From assembly GCA_021234155.1 (NCBI GenBank), contig JAJEKV010000014.1:19359513-19423512 (forward strand): a DNA stretch of 64,000 nt. The letters run 5' to 3'. This DNA comes from Isoetes taiwanensis. Lineage: Eukaryota; Streptophyta; Lycopodiopsida; Isoetales; Isoetaceae. How positions within the stretch are numbered: position 1 is the first letter of the stretch; every line of letters starts with the position of its first letter. A program made the translations under genes and the position numbers. Positions 1 to 13,594 of this stretch are shown in pieces. Under the pieces are notes generated by a model. The model worked only from the letters and a program-made list of their open reading frames with translations, was not told the DNA's origin and did no database searches.

Positions 1-17
1 TGCCAGTTACGTATTAC
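1..17 (+). other. Probable nanopore adapter remnant at contig start
   Basis: Bases 4-15 read CAGTTACGTATT. This is identical to the inner part of the Oxford Nanopore ligation adapter top strand, which I remember as ending TTCAGTTACGTATTGCT. Right after it the sequence becomes the reverse complement of the region ending near 47,535, where the matching place has unrelated bases. This suggests that the window starts at the raw end of a read. The adapter sequence is from memory and needs checking. Confidence 0.6.
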
Positions 18-263
18 ATCATGTTGTTTATCCCTAAGAAGGAGATATTGATATCTCATCCTCGCCCAAAAATTTCCCTTTTCTGCATGTAATTTGTGCA
101 TATCCGTATTCAGGATGCATCCGAGGACAATTTGTACTGCTTTGTTTGGTGGTCTGACCTGAGTTTCCATATCCACAGTTATCAAGATCCCATTTGGCAT
201 AAGTGATGGAGATATTGGGTATCTTATTCTCCTCATTATTTTGTACCATCATATTGCTCCTTC
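18..263 (-). pseudogene. Mirror copy of element B ORF1 N-terminus, truncated by contig start
   Basis: Read on the minus strand from 263, this begins with the same acceptor (AGCAG then GAAGG) and the same start region as ORF1 at 47,274-47,286. It then runs through the asparagine-rich start, the GYGN motif and the FLGEDEISI segment before the window ends. Several small indels shift the frame. It is not an independent gene but the mirrored sequence of element B. Confidence 0.75.
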
Positions 264-432
264 CTGCTATTCAATAAAATCTATGAAGTTAGAATGTTTC
301 TCCAGAATGCAACCTCCGTTTCCAACATATCACCTTCCATCATGAGACTTATTTAGATTTCGGATGCATGGCAGCGCATCAAACTCGCGTCTGTTTCAAT
401 AGTTGAACTATCATCCTGAAATCAGCTAATAT

Positions 433-3197
433 ATTTATCCTTTCCTTTCCAAAGTTATAAACTTCTATCTGTGACTATCGGCCCCTAGCCAAATAATTTG
501 GGATCCTTATCCCAAACCAACATCGGTTTAAGCTTGTTCGCACTATAGTTTCTTTCCACATTACTTATCCATATTATATTTAAGTTCAAAGTACCAATTC
601 TTGACATTTGTGTGTACTTTACACCACCTGGGTAATTAACCCTTTTCCATATGCAGGACCTAGAATATCCTACCTCTATAACCATACTAGACAATTTCTA
701 AACTTATAAACTCTGCAGCCCTAAATCATTATCTTCATATTTCTTATCCTATTCTACCATGTTATGTACCCATATTTCTTTTCCATCAACATTTTGGCAT
801 TCTCAAATGATGTCAAGAATTCTTTTAATTGTAGGGTCTTTCTTTTGGAAACATATGTAAATTCCTATTATCCCATACTGCATGTCCGTGTACTCTATTC
901 CCTTTGTATTACTGTCCCATTATTCACATGCATACTTAGAGAAGTTAATACTACACCCTCTTTTTATTTACTCTCTACAGAAATGCTTAAATTATAATCC
1001 AAGCAAATCATTTCTAGGCTGCAAAGATCCAAACAAAAGGACCACGGTCATTCTAGAAAAAACAATTGCTGATGTTTGTCGCTTAAAAATCCACTTACTT
1101 TGTTTAAGAGTCACTCATATTGGCCTCACACAAGTGATTTTCAAGATCACAGATTATGTTTATCCAAAATTATGTAAATAGAATTGTTACCTTGTTCCAC
1201 TGCCTAGTATGAAAAACATTTCTAATGCCAGCAAAATTTCTATCGATCATAGTTTTTTTGTGCACTAGCTTTTCCTGTATTCAAAACCATAAAGAGTTGG
1301 AGAAGCAGAGTTGGCTGTTCGTAACCAACCAGACCTATATTAGCAATGAACATGGTAATAGAGAGGGTTAATTGTGTGCCGAGCCCTCATGGCTTTTTCA
1401 CTTCACCAAACTTGTATTAGTACATAATAGATGATAAAACATCACATCAATCATCTTTTCCATAACTGGCCATATTTAACAGTTACCTCCAGTCTTTCTT
1501 TCCCCATGTTCTCCATTCCCATTCTATTATATTATCGCCAGATATTTCCATTTGTCCACTTGTTCATTTTAATAAATATTTTAGCACTATACTCTTACCC
1601 ATTGGCATTCCTACAAGGTGCTCTTGAGCTATCATTTCTTGAATTATTTTCCTGGATGACTGTGTTTATATTATCTTTTCCTTTTCCTCCTCGTATCCTT
1701 ATAATTTTTATAGATCTTACTTATTATTGATTCTCATCTTATTACTCATGTTTTATCTAAACTCATCATCTCTTTGCTACCATTTTCTCATTGCTATGCT
1801 CATTATAGCATTCATAATTGTGCTTTACTTCCCCAAGATCTGATGCCCTGCTTATTACATCATTTACCCTTTAAATAACACTTAAGCACTTCTGTGCTAT
1901 CGATGGCTACTACATCTTTGGCTTAACTCCTCTCACTAAAAACCTCGTTAAGCCGCACCTCATCCGAAACGCCCTGTTCCTAGTTGTCGGAAATTCTCCA
2001 TAGATTCTGCTACTATGTTGATGCTTGTTTCACCTCATCTTCACATGTTCCTGCTGGCTTTTGCTGATATACTTCGGGTGATCCCTTCACCTTCTTCGGC
2101 TGGCCCTGGGCTCTGCCAGCATTGAATTTCTCCACCACCGCCTGAACTTTACTTGGTCAGCTGATTTTCTTCCTTTCTTTAAGACATAGCACCGTAGATT
2201 ATCTCAAGCCCATTGATCAGATTAATTTATCTCCGCCTGGTAAGCTTCATCTTTGCTCATCTAAGAACTTAGCGCCCTCACATCTTTTGTATGTGATGAC
2301 AGACCTGATAAAGCGAGGCCGCTTATTCGGGTTTCTCCGACATCTTAGTGATATTTTCGAAACGATGACTTATTTAAGGCGATTATATCCAAAGATTGTC
2401 CGCCATCTTTTATTAAACTGGGCGCGACCGAGGTAATTAAGCACCATGTCACAGATTATTGTAAATATTCTCATGATCTTCTTTCACAAATTTTGCTATT
2501 GTACTTTCCGATCATGCCGGATTCAAGGCCATAATTTCTAACCTAACTCGATAAACCATTTTCAATTATGTTAATCCTTCTATTTTATTTTACTACCTTT
2601 TACTCAGATAGCTGTCCCACCCATTTGGTATTCTATTGTTTTTTTATTATGTCTTTGTTCTACATATGTTCTAGGCACTCTAGCTTCGGATACAACCCAA
2701 TCCTTTAAATATTCTCCTGTTCTTTACTCTACTCTATGTTCCTCACAGCACGTTTTAAGTTATCCTTAACTTCTTTATTTTATTTTTTCTGCTACTTTTC
2801 CTTCCTCCCTTGTGTTCCCTATCTCGCTAGCATTTGTTCATGATAATGATGTTATTCCATGCCTATGCTTAAGCCAATTGGCTTCCGCCTTTGTATCGTG
2901 TTTGCTCTCTACCTTATCTCAGGCCGCTAACTTCTATCTTGGTCACATTATCTCTGTTACTCATTTTTTACTAATATTATTTGTCATTTTACTCCTGCCC
3001 ATCTTTCAAGATGTTTATCCGCTAACCTTTCACTATGGTTATTTTGACCATTTGGCTATCCACATATTCCCATGGTGCCAACTTAACCCATTAGCAAACC
3101 ATTTGCCCATGGTTATTCTGTCATAAGCCCATGTTCACCAATTTCAGAAGGTATATTATCACTTCCAACTTGCTCCTTTTACCTCAAATTAGCTGAC

Positions 3198-3205
<8 letters not shown>
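433..3205 (-). repeat. Repeat R of element B, mirror copy
   Basis: This is the reverse complement of 44,188-47,106 and is also homologous to 51,612-54,545. It starts next to (TA)n at 3,206. It ends near 432, where the sequence turns from R into the region upstream of ORF1. Bases 264-432 hold the last part of the long 5' intron. No intact reading frame survives in this copy. Confidence 0.8.

Positions 3206-3258
<53 letters not shown>
3206..3258. repeat. (TA)n tract between elements B and A, left arm
   Basis: A pure TA dinucleotide run of about 50 bases, the mirror of the 104-base tract at 44,085-44,188. The length difference between arms fits repeat-length error or slippage. Confidence 0.95.
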
Positions 3259-3260
<2 letters not shown>

Positions 3261-4363
3261 AATATATAAATATAAATATATATCCTTAGGGAGACTATGG
3301 ACTTACTAACTATGCAAAACATGGCAAGAATTTAATGTGAGCCAAGAAGGATAAAAGCCTCGTCATTCACAAGAACCGCTTTGCATGCATCCGTAGGAGA
3401 CTGATGGACTTATCTCTATGCAAAATTAGGCAAGGAGCTTAATGAACTAAATAGAAGGGTAAAACCTCGCCACTTCTTGTCATGAAAATAGAACATGTGA
3501 AAATCAATTTTAAATCCGAGCTGAACGACAAGTACAGAATATATATTCCCTGAATGTACAAGGCAAGAAATGCCTTGCCATTTATAGAATCTAAATTAGG
3601 TTGAATAACGAAAACGTGAAAGCAAAAGATAGCATGTTTTACCGTCATCTATCTAGTCATTCATTTACTTGGTTGTTTAACAAAAATTTGATCGCTTTGC
3701 TAATAATAAAATCCTTGATTGCATTGCATCGTGACAAGATCTATGTCACTTCACCATATTCTAAAATATGCCACTTCACCTATTAAATTGATTATCTAAG
3801 ATGCTTCCAAGACCATAATGGCTCTCAATACTAGGCCCAATTAATATCGTAGGCCGGATCCTTAGTCTTAGACCAAATACTGGGAAGATCTCCCATGACT
3901 CAATCATTATAGGCTACTTAAATTAATGGCCTTATACTGCAAATGCAAGGTATTTGTTGTCACTTGTCTTTCCAATCAAAAACGCCAGAACTCGCTCCGC
4001 CTTATTTCTGCTTTCTTGGCTGACAATTAATCTTAGGGCATCTTGATCATTCAACAATGGGACCTAAGCGTGGGAGTCAAGTGCACTACCCGGTTCCAAG
4101 AATAAGAAGGGTACCAAAGCAGATTTCGCTAACGTGAAATGCATAGTAAAAATAAGAACACCGAGGCAAAGAAATGTCATTCTAAATTCACAAATAGCAG
4201 CAAATGTTAGAGTCGAGCATCTAAGAGTGACCGTGATCCTATGTACAACAATCCAAAGGATCTAATCTGACAAATGCTAAAGCCGGAGACCATAACTGTG
4301 ATCCTGACCTAAAACACATCATGAGGTCAAAACATAGATATGTAGTTTGATTTAGAAAGTGTG

Positions 4364-4795
4364 TTATTTTGCTTACATATTCTAAACCAGGTGCACCTCT
4401 GACTACCACAGTCGCCGACTACAATCCTATGGCCCATCGTATGTTGGAGCTTCGACACCTCAAGCTGATTATGCTCAATTATGATTGGGGACGCTTCATG
4501 ATTTTAAGATGCCTAATAATGCAGTTTGCCTAAGGTTTTGATGGTATATCGAGCTCTCTATAATGGTTTGGCTTAGCTTTTAGAATATGAAATACTAGAT
4601 TCAACCCTACCAAAATAACTCAATGTCCTAATAATTACTTTAACCAATCTAACCAAAGGAGCTAATGTGACTATCTTTTATCTTAAATCTATGTTTTTTA
4701 TAATAACCCATTGAATTGTTTTAGATATGGTCTATGGTTTCAAGAATTATATCTATATCAAATCCCCCTCTAACTCGCTATTTTGCTACATATTG
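4364..4795 (-). mobile_element. SINE-like insertion in R of element A, mirror copy
   Basis: This stretch is absent from the other R copy of element A, where the flanks are joined near 11,985. It is flanked by imperfect copies of ATTTTGCTACATATT. It mirrors 42,497-42,913, where the duplication and the tRNA-like boxes are clearer. Confidence 0.55.
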
Positions 4796-5334
4796 AATAG
4801 AAATAGTTGTAATATATCCCTTGCATTCCTAATTCTAAAGCTACATAACCAAAATCGCATTATCAAAACCTTCTAAAATGCTTATGAAGAAGGTTTAGCA
4901 TTTTCTACCATAGAAAACATGTCAGGGCATAGGTTTATACAAAAAATCATAGTTCTTGGTTTTTCACATAAGAAGATGATTATGTTTGTGTTTTATTGCC
5001 GCCAAAAGCGTTCTAATTTGATTCCAGCTTTCAACATAAGAAAATGCTTTGTTTTTCTGCTCAAGATGTGCCCATGCATAGCATTTCATCAAGGTAAAGA
5101 AGACATGATTATTTAGGGTGAAGAGTACCCCTGCAGGCTTAAAACCGCCGCCAGGTATAAGAACGTGATTACCGCTTATACGCGAAGCTTTTTGCCTTAT
5201 CTCAATCTTGATGTAGCAGCTGCTTTGGCATTGTATTCTATCACACATGGAGTAATTTTATGCTGAATTTTAGAGTACTTATATTTGATTAAAGTTTCTA
5301 TACTATGCTCATCCTCTCTCGCGATCGAAAATTT

Positions 5335-5445
5335 AAAGGAGTCGATAAAAACCGGATTCTCCCATGTTACCTCGACGGCCCTCCTCTACCAAATTCTCTT
5401 AAGTAATGTAGGTCTGGTTATTGCAGGTAACGAGCTCCTCTTTAC
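5335..5445 (+). ncRNA. Conserved intronic hairpin, element A, mirror copy
   Basis: It lies between the first-exon region and ORF1, at the same relative place as in elements B and C. The shared core runs from TTACC through CCCTCCTC and TTACCA to GGTCTGGTT and CAGGTAAC, closed by an AAAGGAG/CTCC-CTTT stem. The function is unknown. Confidence 0.45.
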
Positions 5446-6629
5446 TCTATTTTGTATGCATAGGAAGTTTGAACTTTGGACTTATCTGCAGCATCTTTCA
5501 AATTAGGCCGCCAGCTTGGATTAAAGGATCCACTTTCTGCTTTTCTTTTTGCTTCTTCTATTATTATGAATATGCATCCAGAATCTGTTTCTACAATTAT
5601 ACATGCATAGCCCTGGGATACTCTAGACAAAGACATATGATTTTGGTCTCCGCAGCTGCATGTTCCTATGCTAAAATACTCAAGCTAAATAGGTTGTTGT
5701 AACATTTTGAGAATACTTAAACATGATCATAGAAAATAATCTTCTTTTGCATTAATTACTTGATTAATCTAAGAGTACACATGCTGAAATTTAATACTAA
5801 ATCCGTGGGACTAATTTATGGTTACATAGGATGTAAACCTATTGTAGCTAAAGGTTTTGGTGAATCAGGACTAATAAGTTAAAGCTTGTAGTAATGGGCT
5901 ATTATTAGGTGAAATAATAAGGTAAAAAGTCAACCTAGCTTTTAATTTTACATGCATCAATAAATTTGAGATAAAATTGGCTAGATGCCGCCTAAATATG
6001 GTCTTAACTCGCAATTGATAAATAGATATAAGTTGAACAAGATGTACATGACTCCTTACAAGAACCGGTTACGCTTCCTAAACTACCATAGATAAGCACA
6101 TGATATGAAGTCGGGCTGAATCAAGAATTGGGATTACATCCAAGTCATAGACCAGATACCCCGCCATGCACATGGTAAGAGATCCACTATGCTTTATTAC
6201 AATAAACTGGAACTTTGATTGTACTCGCTTGCATTAATAATACTAATACAAAAGAACGAGAGTGCTCAAAGCCCGGGTAGTGCCGTGACGTAAATTTCAT
6301 GCTTTGACTCGAAAGTGGTCAAGTGTGGAGTATAAACTTAGGCTAGATTAGACCCAGCGTAAGGAAAGTATATATGCTGGAACGCCTGTTTCATGTTCAT
6401 GACATGTAACCTCAATCTTTGCCATCGATGGTTTTTACATAATACAAGACAAAAGTTACTAATGCTTTTTCGCCTTTTTAAATCTTACTCTACATTTCTT
6501 ACTTTGGTCTCTTATATCTCTTATTATATATGTTTGTTATCGATAGCATTTCTTCGGGGCTAAGTTGCATTATCTACTAGTATATTTGACAAAGGCACAA
6601 GATATTTATAACAAACTTTAACCAAAGAT

Positions 6630-8190
6630 GTGTTTCTTAATGTGTCAAGGCCAAAGGTCCCATCGACATGAGCAAGGATCTACTTGGATCTCTGAATCAG
6701 AAAATTGGTTTCTCAAGCTACCAACCCGCCGATACCAAATAAGTTTCTGCTCAAACTCATAGTATGCTTCAATAATTCTATACATAACCAATTATTGAGT
6801 CGAACTAAGCCCTGACAGATAGCAGATCATTCAACATAAGATTCGCTTCTCAAAGAATGGCTTTGTGTCCTCTTTGAAAATGAAGAGTAAAACCTCAGGA
6901 CTTTTACAAACCTTATTGACATCAAGCATAATAGCATGCAAGAGCTTATTTGCACAGAACTAAGTGATGATAATTTTGAAAAGTCTTTGACAAGACCGAA
7001 AAGTCGCTATTGGGAAACTGGCGGTGAAGAAGACAAAAAGAAAGGAAAACAAAAGTGGCAAGAAAGGCCAATCCACCCATGCCCACGGTGATGCCTAAAG
7101 AAAAAGTAACGCCTGTGACTTGGCAATAGTTGTTTAGCAAAGATGGCTTTAGTCTAGAAGGACCCTCTTCAAAGAAGACCCACAGCCTGAAACAAGGCCG
7201 CCACCAATACGCTGAACTGAATGAAGAAGAGAGATGTAAACCCGAACAAAGTTGGACCCTGTGATAATAATTTCATGTTTCTATGTTATCTCCCCACCGG
7301 GTGGAAGCACTTGGGGAAGAACAAATCCTTAACTTATGGGAAAGTGGTAACCCTATGATTCGAAAGCACCTATATCCTGTAAGCATGGAAAGGCGGCGTA
7401 AATAGATGAATCTCTACTTGAGAACGCTTTACAAAGTTGTTTAAAGAGGGGAATATCACAGAGAAAGAAAAAATCAATGTCCCTTTCTCGACACATCAAG
7501 ATTTGAAAGGAATGTCCCTCGTTCTAATGGTCTTTTGCAATCGAAGAATCATATGGCAACATATAGCAAAATCGAGGTGACTTTCTTCTTAGGAAAAATA
7601 TGGAGATGCTTTGTCCTTACTTCAAATGTGCTAAATGTCACGCTATGCACAAAATGTGAGATAATATCACCCGGTTTGATCAAGGTGTTTGGGCTATTCT
7701 AAACAACTGACATTGTTTTTCCGTGAAATAGGATGCATTGAAGCCTTCCGACCTTATTGGTATTCGGTGCAACAACCTCGTTATAAAGTTGTGTATGCCT
7801 TCCTCTCGTATCTAAAAATACCTAAAACAATCTACAATATGGCAATAGATCTTGGTGCCGACCGAAAATGGATATTGAAGCCAAGTATGGTAGTAGCCAC
7901 ATGGTTTTGGTCGCAGATATGATGCTCAGTTCGGGATAAGAATGTCGCCAACACTATTTTAAACAAGAAGAATCAGGATTTAAAAGCAAAGCCCTCTAAT
8001 TTGCAACCCCGACAAAGTGGTGGCATCAGCATTACCCACCAAGGATGTTCCACCTAGATAATAGAATGTACAGCATGCGGCGCCTCTATATAGTACTGAC
8101 ATTTCCGCTACCACCACCGCCATTTTGGCTGCTGAACAAATGAACGAGGGAGATGACCGTTACTAAAGCTTAATCTCACCACTCTGCCAT
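6630..8190 (+). pseudogene. Element A ORF1, frame-broken mirror copy
   Basis: Short in-frame pieces match ORF1 of elements B and C in order. They include a piece resembling PNKAVQ near 6,740 (clearer in the right arm), a Lys-rich linker near 7,020-7,080, and a CPYFKC piece with a following DNITRFD near 7,610-7,680 that corresponds to the zinc-motif and DHITWYDH region. Stops and shifts between pieces are numerous and differ from those in the right arm, so much of the damage is probably sequence error. The protein's role is unknown; see 57,255-58,889. Confidence 0.5.
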
Positions 8191-8739
8191 TTGCATCTAA
8201 AAATCGCGGACCTTGATGACTTATAAAGAGGTTAGTAACATGATTACATTTTGCTGCTAACACGCTTCTCTAGATGCTTATCCGGGTATACCACAAAATA
8301 CGCTCTATTTAGTTGGTCGATTATTAATACCTCCACATCCGGCCAATGCTAAAAAATAGCCTAAACGAGTATAGAATTAGATAATTAAATATAATAGATT
8401 AATCCATTCGTTAAAACCATGATGGCTAGTATTTTTAGAATTGGTCGCCATCGCTTTGACTATTTACGTGATCCGGCTTAGGCATAGACATTTGGGAGCA
8501 GCTGAATGCCTCAAATTTTGCATCAAGCATTAATCCACCTATAAGCGCTGGAAATGATTTAACATTTTATCTTAAGTTATCTTTAGTTTTCTAAAACTAG
8601 GTTTAGGTAGCGCACTTGTCCACCTCTTAGTGCTTATTCGAGTCCCATAATAGACCGCATACCTACTGATGCAACCGTAACCTAGGTGGTCGGAAATGGG
8701 ACACTTAACAATCAATTTACATAAAAACTAACAGAGAGG

Positions 8740-10720
8740 GTGAAAGCAAAACGATTGTGCATATCACTCCATCGCTCCACAAACTCATGGATGCTATTCG
8801 TATCGTGTGGGATGCCTCAACTCATCATTCCTACTTATTTGGCCTGATGCCGCTAGAGATACACACCACCGGAAATATCATTCCAAACTTTCTCAATCTT
8901 ATCTATAAACCGCTCCACACATTTGTTGACAAGAAAAGTTCCAAATGCCCCGCTTCTAACCAACTTCCCCGGTAGACTATATTGACAAGCAAAGATGGGC
9001 ACGCTCGACTACTCGACTTCAACATTATCAAATGTGAAATTTAAGGAACCTTTCTAAAGAAAGTGTCTCAATCACATTCCTCACAGAGGATGGATATCAA
9101 TGAATGCTTGAACGCCGCCTTTGGAAGGCCTATTCCTTTCTCATGGTCAACATAATGGTCCTGTAGAGCATAAAGACCTAGACCACAAAGCCATGCAACT
9201 GACAGTCAAAGATTAGAGAGAGAGTTCTTGACCGCTAAAAGCATATCATAGCAGCCACAAAGGTAAGTTTTCCCATTATGTTCTTGAAGACGATGAAGAT
9301 GCTACACGAATCCCTCAATGGATCAAGAAAACTTTATATGTAAGGTGAGGGTGATGCTCTAACAATCCTACCATGTCCTGCTCTGGCTTAAAAGCCTAGC
9401 TTTGACTCGCTCATAAAGAAAGACTTCATTTCCCAAATTGCAGTTCCAGCCAATAGATACAAAGAAATGAGCATAAGCATTTCGAAGTTCATCCCTAGAA
9501 TACAATCGAGGATGCACCTCAATTACCATATTTATTATGCATCTACAGCACATAAAACAATCTCTAGATGGATCACAAATGCCCATGGATCCGCTTTTTC
9601 CAAATAGCTAATCTTGTGTCCTCAAGGACTCAAAAACATCATTGATGTTTACCAGACATTAGGGATTTTATGCAAAAATGTGAGAATATTTTGCCCAAAA
9701 GGTTTTCATTCTTAATCGCTTGTCGACCCATCTATCAAGTATCTTTGAATTTACTCAAAAAAGATCCACGTTGTTTATGTGGTCAGACATCACAAAGTGC
9801 TTTGAATCAATCCTACTGGAGGGTGAGGATGGCTTGTTCCATCATGGAAAAGTGATTGCAACAAAGATTTCACTTCTTTCAAAGGAAAAATGAACCCAAA
9901 ACTTCAAGCTATTCTTTAAAATGTACCCAGATTCGAATGGTTCTTTCATCATCTAAATGGGACACCAGAGGTAAACAACCTGGAGTGTCGAACGAAATAA
10001 CATGTGAGGAATTTCGCAATATGAATGTGGTCGCTTAGAACCAATGCTATTGTGTAACAACTAATCTGGGCTTGGAGACAAGGTAAAGGAATACCAATGG
10101 GATTTTCTACCCTCCCAATTGTAACTTATTCTAGCTTGGTATGAAGTAAGCACTCTTATTCTTAATCTAGCTAGGCGGTGGGAAGATACAAGGAAATAGG
10201 AGAGATTCAAAGATTCATTTAGATATATGGACGATTCAAGCATTAATAAATTGTGGAAATCCTTATGAGTTCTTTGATAAAACTTCAAGGATATGTATTA
10301 TTAACATGGACTGCCTGAAATTAAAGAGGAGACCCTAATTTCATTGGGAACACCACAAGAAAGAATTGACTTTACACTAATTTTCTTCTCAACATGAAAT
10401 CAGAATTATAGATGCTAGTCTTGGGCTGCTTAAAACCTCCTTAAGACAAAGGACTCACTACCCTTGTTGCAAAAGTATGTGCTTATGGATAGTCACGCCT
10501 CTATTTCCGTGCCAGCAGCAGGATTTGTTCACAAGTTATGCCTTGTCTTTATACACATAGCAATTCCGTGAGACGCGAACCGCCGACGAAGGTGTGATCG
10601 GATGGATTTCCAGAAAATGGCTTTTGATCATAAGACTATTCTACCAAATGTTACCATGGTACTTGGAACAAGACTTCCGGACTTAGGTTCCTAGCAAAGG
10701 ACTCCATCACCCTAAAACAA
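8740..10720 (+). pseudogene. Element A ORF2, Penelope-like RT, frame-broken mirror copy
   Basis: Pieces align along the RT of elements B and C. They are the N-terminal KLMDAIRI segment near 8,790, a RWITNAH piece near 9,570, a motif A piece around 9,780-9,820 (VADITKCFE after allowing one indel), KGIPMGFS near 10,090, and FRYMDD near 10,215. The palm motifs with their aspartates are therefore present. The mirror copy is at 36,390-38,480. Confidence 0.65.
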
Positions 10721-10903
10721 AATTTTTCCTTACTTCTGTTTCCTTGTTTTATCTACAACTTTCACTTATTTACCGGTGAGTAGGGTCTCTAAGAAATGCT
10801 AGGTTCTATCAACCTAGCATTATTAATGAAGATTCCGTGGCCCTACTTCCAGCTGTAGAGGTAGGTCATTACATATATAAATATATAAATATAAATATAT
10901 ATC
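10721..10903 (+). other. Element A 3' end: hairpins, GGTAGG tail and AT tract, mirror copy
   Basis: After the RT come an inverted repeat around AATGCTAGGTT/AACCTAGCATT (10,796-10,825), a CCTACTTCC...GTAGAGGTAGG stretch, and a short mixed TA/TAA tract at about 10,872-10,903. The order matches the 3' ends of elements B and C. Confidence 0.5.
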
Positions 10904-13497
10904 CCAGGAGACTGGATGGACTTAATAACTATGCAAAACATGGCAAGAATTCTAATTTGAGCCAAATAGAAGGATAAAGCTCACACGTCTGATGCAAGAA
11001 CCCGCCTTTGCACGTGACCGTAGAGATCTGGATGGATTCTATTCTCTATGCAAATTAGGCAAGGAGCTTAATGAACCAAATAGAAGGGTAAAAACCTCGC
11101 CACTTCTTGTCATGAAAATAGAACATGTGAAATCAATTTAAATCGAGCATTGAACGATGGGGCATAGAATATCATAATATTCTAAATGTACAAGAAATGC
11201 CTTGCCATTATAGAATCTAAATTAGGGTTGGAATAACGGTAAACGGAAAAGCAAGATAGCATGTTTTTACCGGCCATCTATCTAGTCATTCATTTTACGA
11301 ACCAAAATTTGATCGCTTTTGCTAATAATAAAATCCTTTGACATTGCATTGCATTGCATTAGCAAGATTCATGTCACTTCAATGATATCTCTAAAATATG
11401 CCAATTTCACCTATTAAATTGATTATCTAAGATGCCTAAGACCATAATACCTCTAATACTAGGGGCCCACTATTCCGTGGCCGGATCCTTGTCTTAGACC
11501 AAATACTTCGGGAAGATCTCCATGACTGAATTTATAGGTTTTCAATTCAATGGTTTATATCACGCAGAATGCTAAAGGTATTTGTCACTTGTTCTTTCCA
11601 ATCAAAAACGCTTTTCAGAAATTGTTCGCCTGCTTTCCTTTTGCTTTCTTGGCGCTCGACACTCAATCTTAGGGCATCTGATCCGGCCCAACAGACCTAA
11701 GCTGAGTCAAGTGCACTGGTTCCAAGAATAAGAAGGTACCAAAGCAGCATTTCGCTAACAGAATGCATAGTAAAAAATAAGAACACCAGGCAAAGAAATG
11801 TCATTCGCGAATGTCTACAACAGCAGCAAATGCTAGAGTCGAGCATCTAAGAGGACCGTATCCTATGTACAACAATCCAAAAGGATTTAATCCAAGACAA
11901 ATGCTAAAGTCGAGACCATAACTTCTGGATCCGGGACGAAACACACCAGGTCAAAACATGATATGTAGTTTGATTTCTAGAGTACATTATGAATAGAAAT
12001 AGTTGTAATATATCCTTGCGATTCCGGAATTCTGCTACATAACCAAAATCGCATGATCAAAACCTTCTAAAATGTTTATGAAGAAGGTTTAGGCATTTTC
12101 GCCATAGAAACATGTCAGCATAGGTTTATACAAAATCAAGGCCTTGGTTTTTTCTCACATAAGAAGATGATTATGTTTTGTGTTTTTTTATTGCCGTTAA
12201 GTTCTAATTTGATTCCGCCTTTTTCAACATAAGAAAAATGCTTGTTTTCCTCGCTCACATGCCTATGCATAGTATTTACCGCAAAGAAGCATGATTATTT
12301 AGGGGTGAAGGTACCTCGGGTATTTAAAACCAAACAGTAAGAACGGATTACCGCTGGCGTTTTTTAAGCCTTATCCGAATCTTGATGTAGCAAATGCTTT
12401 GGTATTTATCTATCACACATGGAGTTCTTATGCTGAATTTTAGAGTACTATATTTTGATTAAAGCTTTCTATACTATGCTCATCCTCTCGTGACCGTAAA
12501 ATTTAAAGGAGTCGGAGAAAACCGGGATTCTCCCATGCTTACCCCGACGCCTCTCCTTTACCAAATTTCAATGTAGGTCCTGTTGGCTGCAGTAACGTGA
12601 GCTCCCCCTTACTCTATTTTGTGGATGCATAGAAGTTTGAACTTTGGACGACTATAAGTACCTTTCAAATTGAAGTCGGGCCTTGATTAAAGGATTCACT
12701 TTCTGCTTTTTGCTTTTCTCGCATATGAATATGCATTCAGAATTGTGTTTCTAATTATGTTACGTATTAGCCCGATACTCTAGACAAAGACATATGATTT
12801 GGTCAAGTAGCTGTGATGTCTTATGCTAAAATACTGGGTTAAATAGGTTGTTGTAACATTTTCGAGAATACTTTAAACATGATCACAGGAAAATACCCTT
12901 CTTTTGCATTAATTACTTGATTAATCTAAGAGTACATGCTGAAATTTAATAATAAATCCAGGGACTAATTTATGAATATATAGGGGATGTAAACTCATTA
13001 GGCCAAAGGTCGGTGAATCGTGACTGTCAGTTAAAGCTTTCAGGCACGGCCATATTATTAGGTGAAATAATAAGGCAAAAGTCAAACTCATAGCTTTAAT
13101 TCTTTTACATGCATCAAATTTGAGATAAAATTGAGCTAGATGTCGGGCCTAAATATGGTCTTAACCTTGCAATTGATAAATAGATATGTTGAACAAGATG
13201 TACATGACTCGCCGCAAACTGGTTACGCTCCTACCACAGATAACATGATATGAAGCCTGTGGGTCAATCAAGAATTAGATTACATCCAAGCTTGCGTGAC
13301 CAGATACTCGCCATGGTAAGAGATCCAATTATGCTTTATTACAATAAACCTAACTTGATTGTACTGCTTGCATTAATAATACTAATACAAAAGAACAGAG
13401 AGTGCTCGTGGCCCGGTAGTGCCAAAGACGTAAATTTCATGTTTCGACTGAGTGGTCAAGGGGATATAAAACTTAGGCTAGATTAGACCTCTAGTAT
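10904..13497 (+). repeat. Element A repeat R', mirror copy (3' copy)
   Basis: A direct repeat of 3,259-6,375 without the SINE-like insertion. It ends in the (TA)n at 13,498. The conserved hairpin recurs at about 12,501-12,615. No intact gene is seen. The piece near 11,690-11,900 resembles the small exon region of R. Confidence 0.8.
12501..12615 (+). ncRNA. Conserved intronic hairpin, element A R', mirror copy
   Basis: Second copy of the structure at 5,335-5,445, with a TTTAAAGGAG 5' strand, a TTACC...GTAAC inner stem and a GCTCCCCCTTAC 3' strand. It shows more indels than the C copies. Confidence 0.4.
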
Positions 13498-13499
13498 GA

Positions 13500-13592
<93 letters not shown>
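13498..13592. repeat. (TA)n tract at outer end of element A, left arm
   Basis: About 92 bases of pure TA. The mirror tract at 33,342-33,402 is about 58 bases. Confidence 0.95.

Positions 13593-13594
<2 letters not shown>

Larger units (their letters stand above)
3259..6375 (+). repeat. Element A repeat R, mirror copy (5' copy)
   Basis: It matches 10,904-13,497 in direct orientation and 40,871-44,084 in inverted orientation. It follows (TA)n and ends near AGTATATATG at 6,375, where the second copy runs into (TA)n instead. Inside are a duplicated segment of about 100 bases (around 3,290 and 3,395), a candidate small exon starting at ATG 4,057, an inserted short element at 4,364-4,795 and a conserved hairpin at 5,335-5,445. 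Confidence 0.8.
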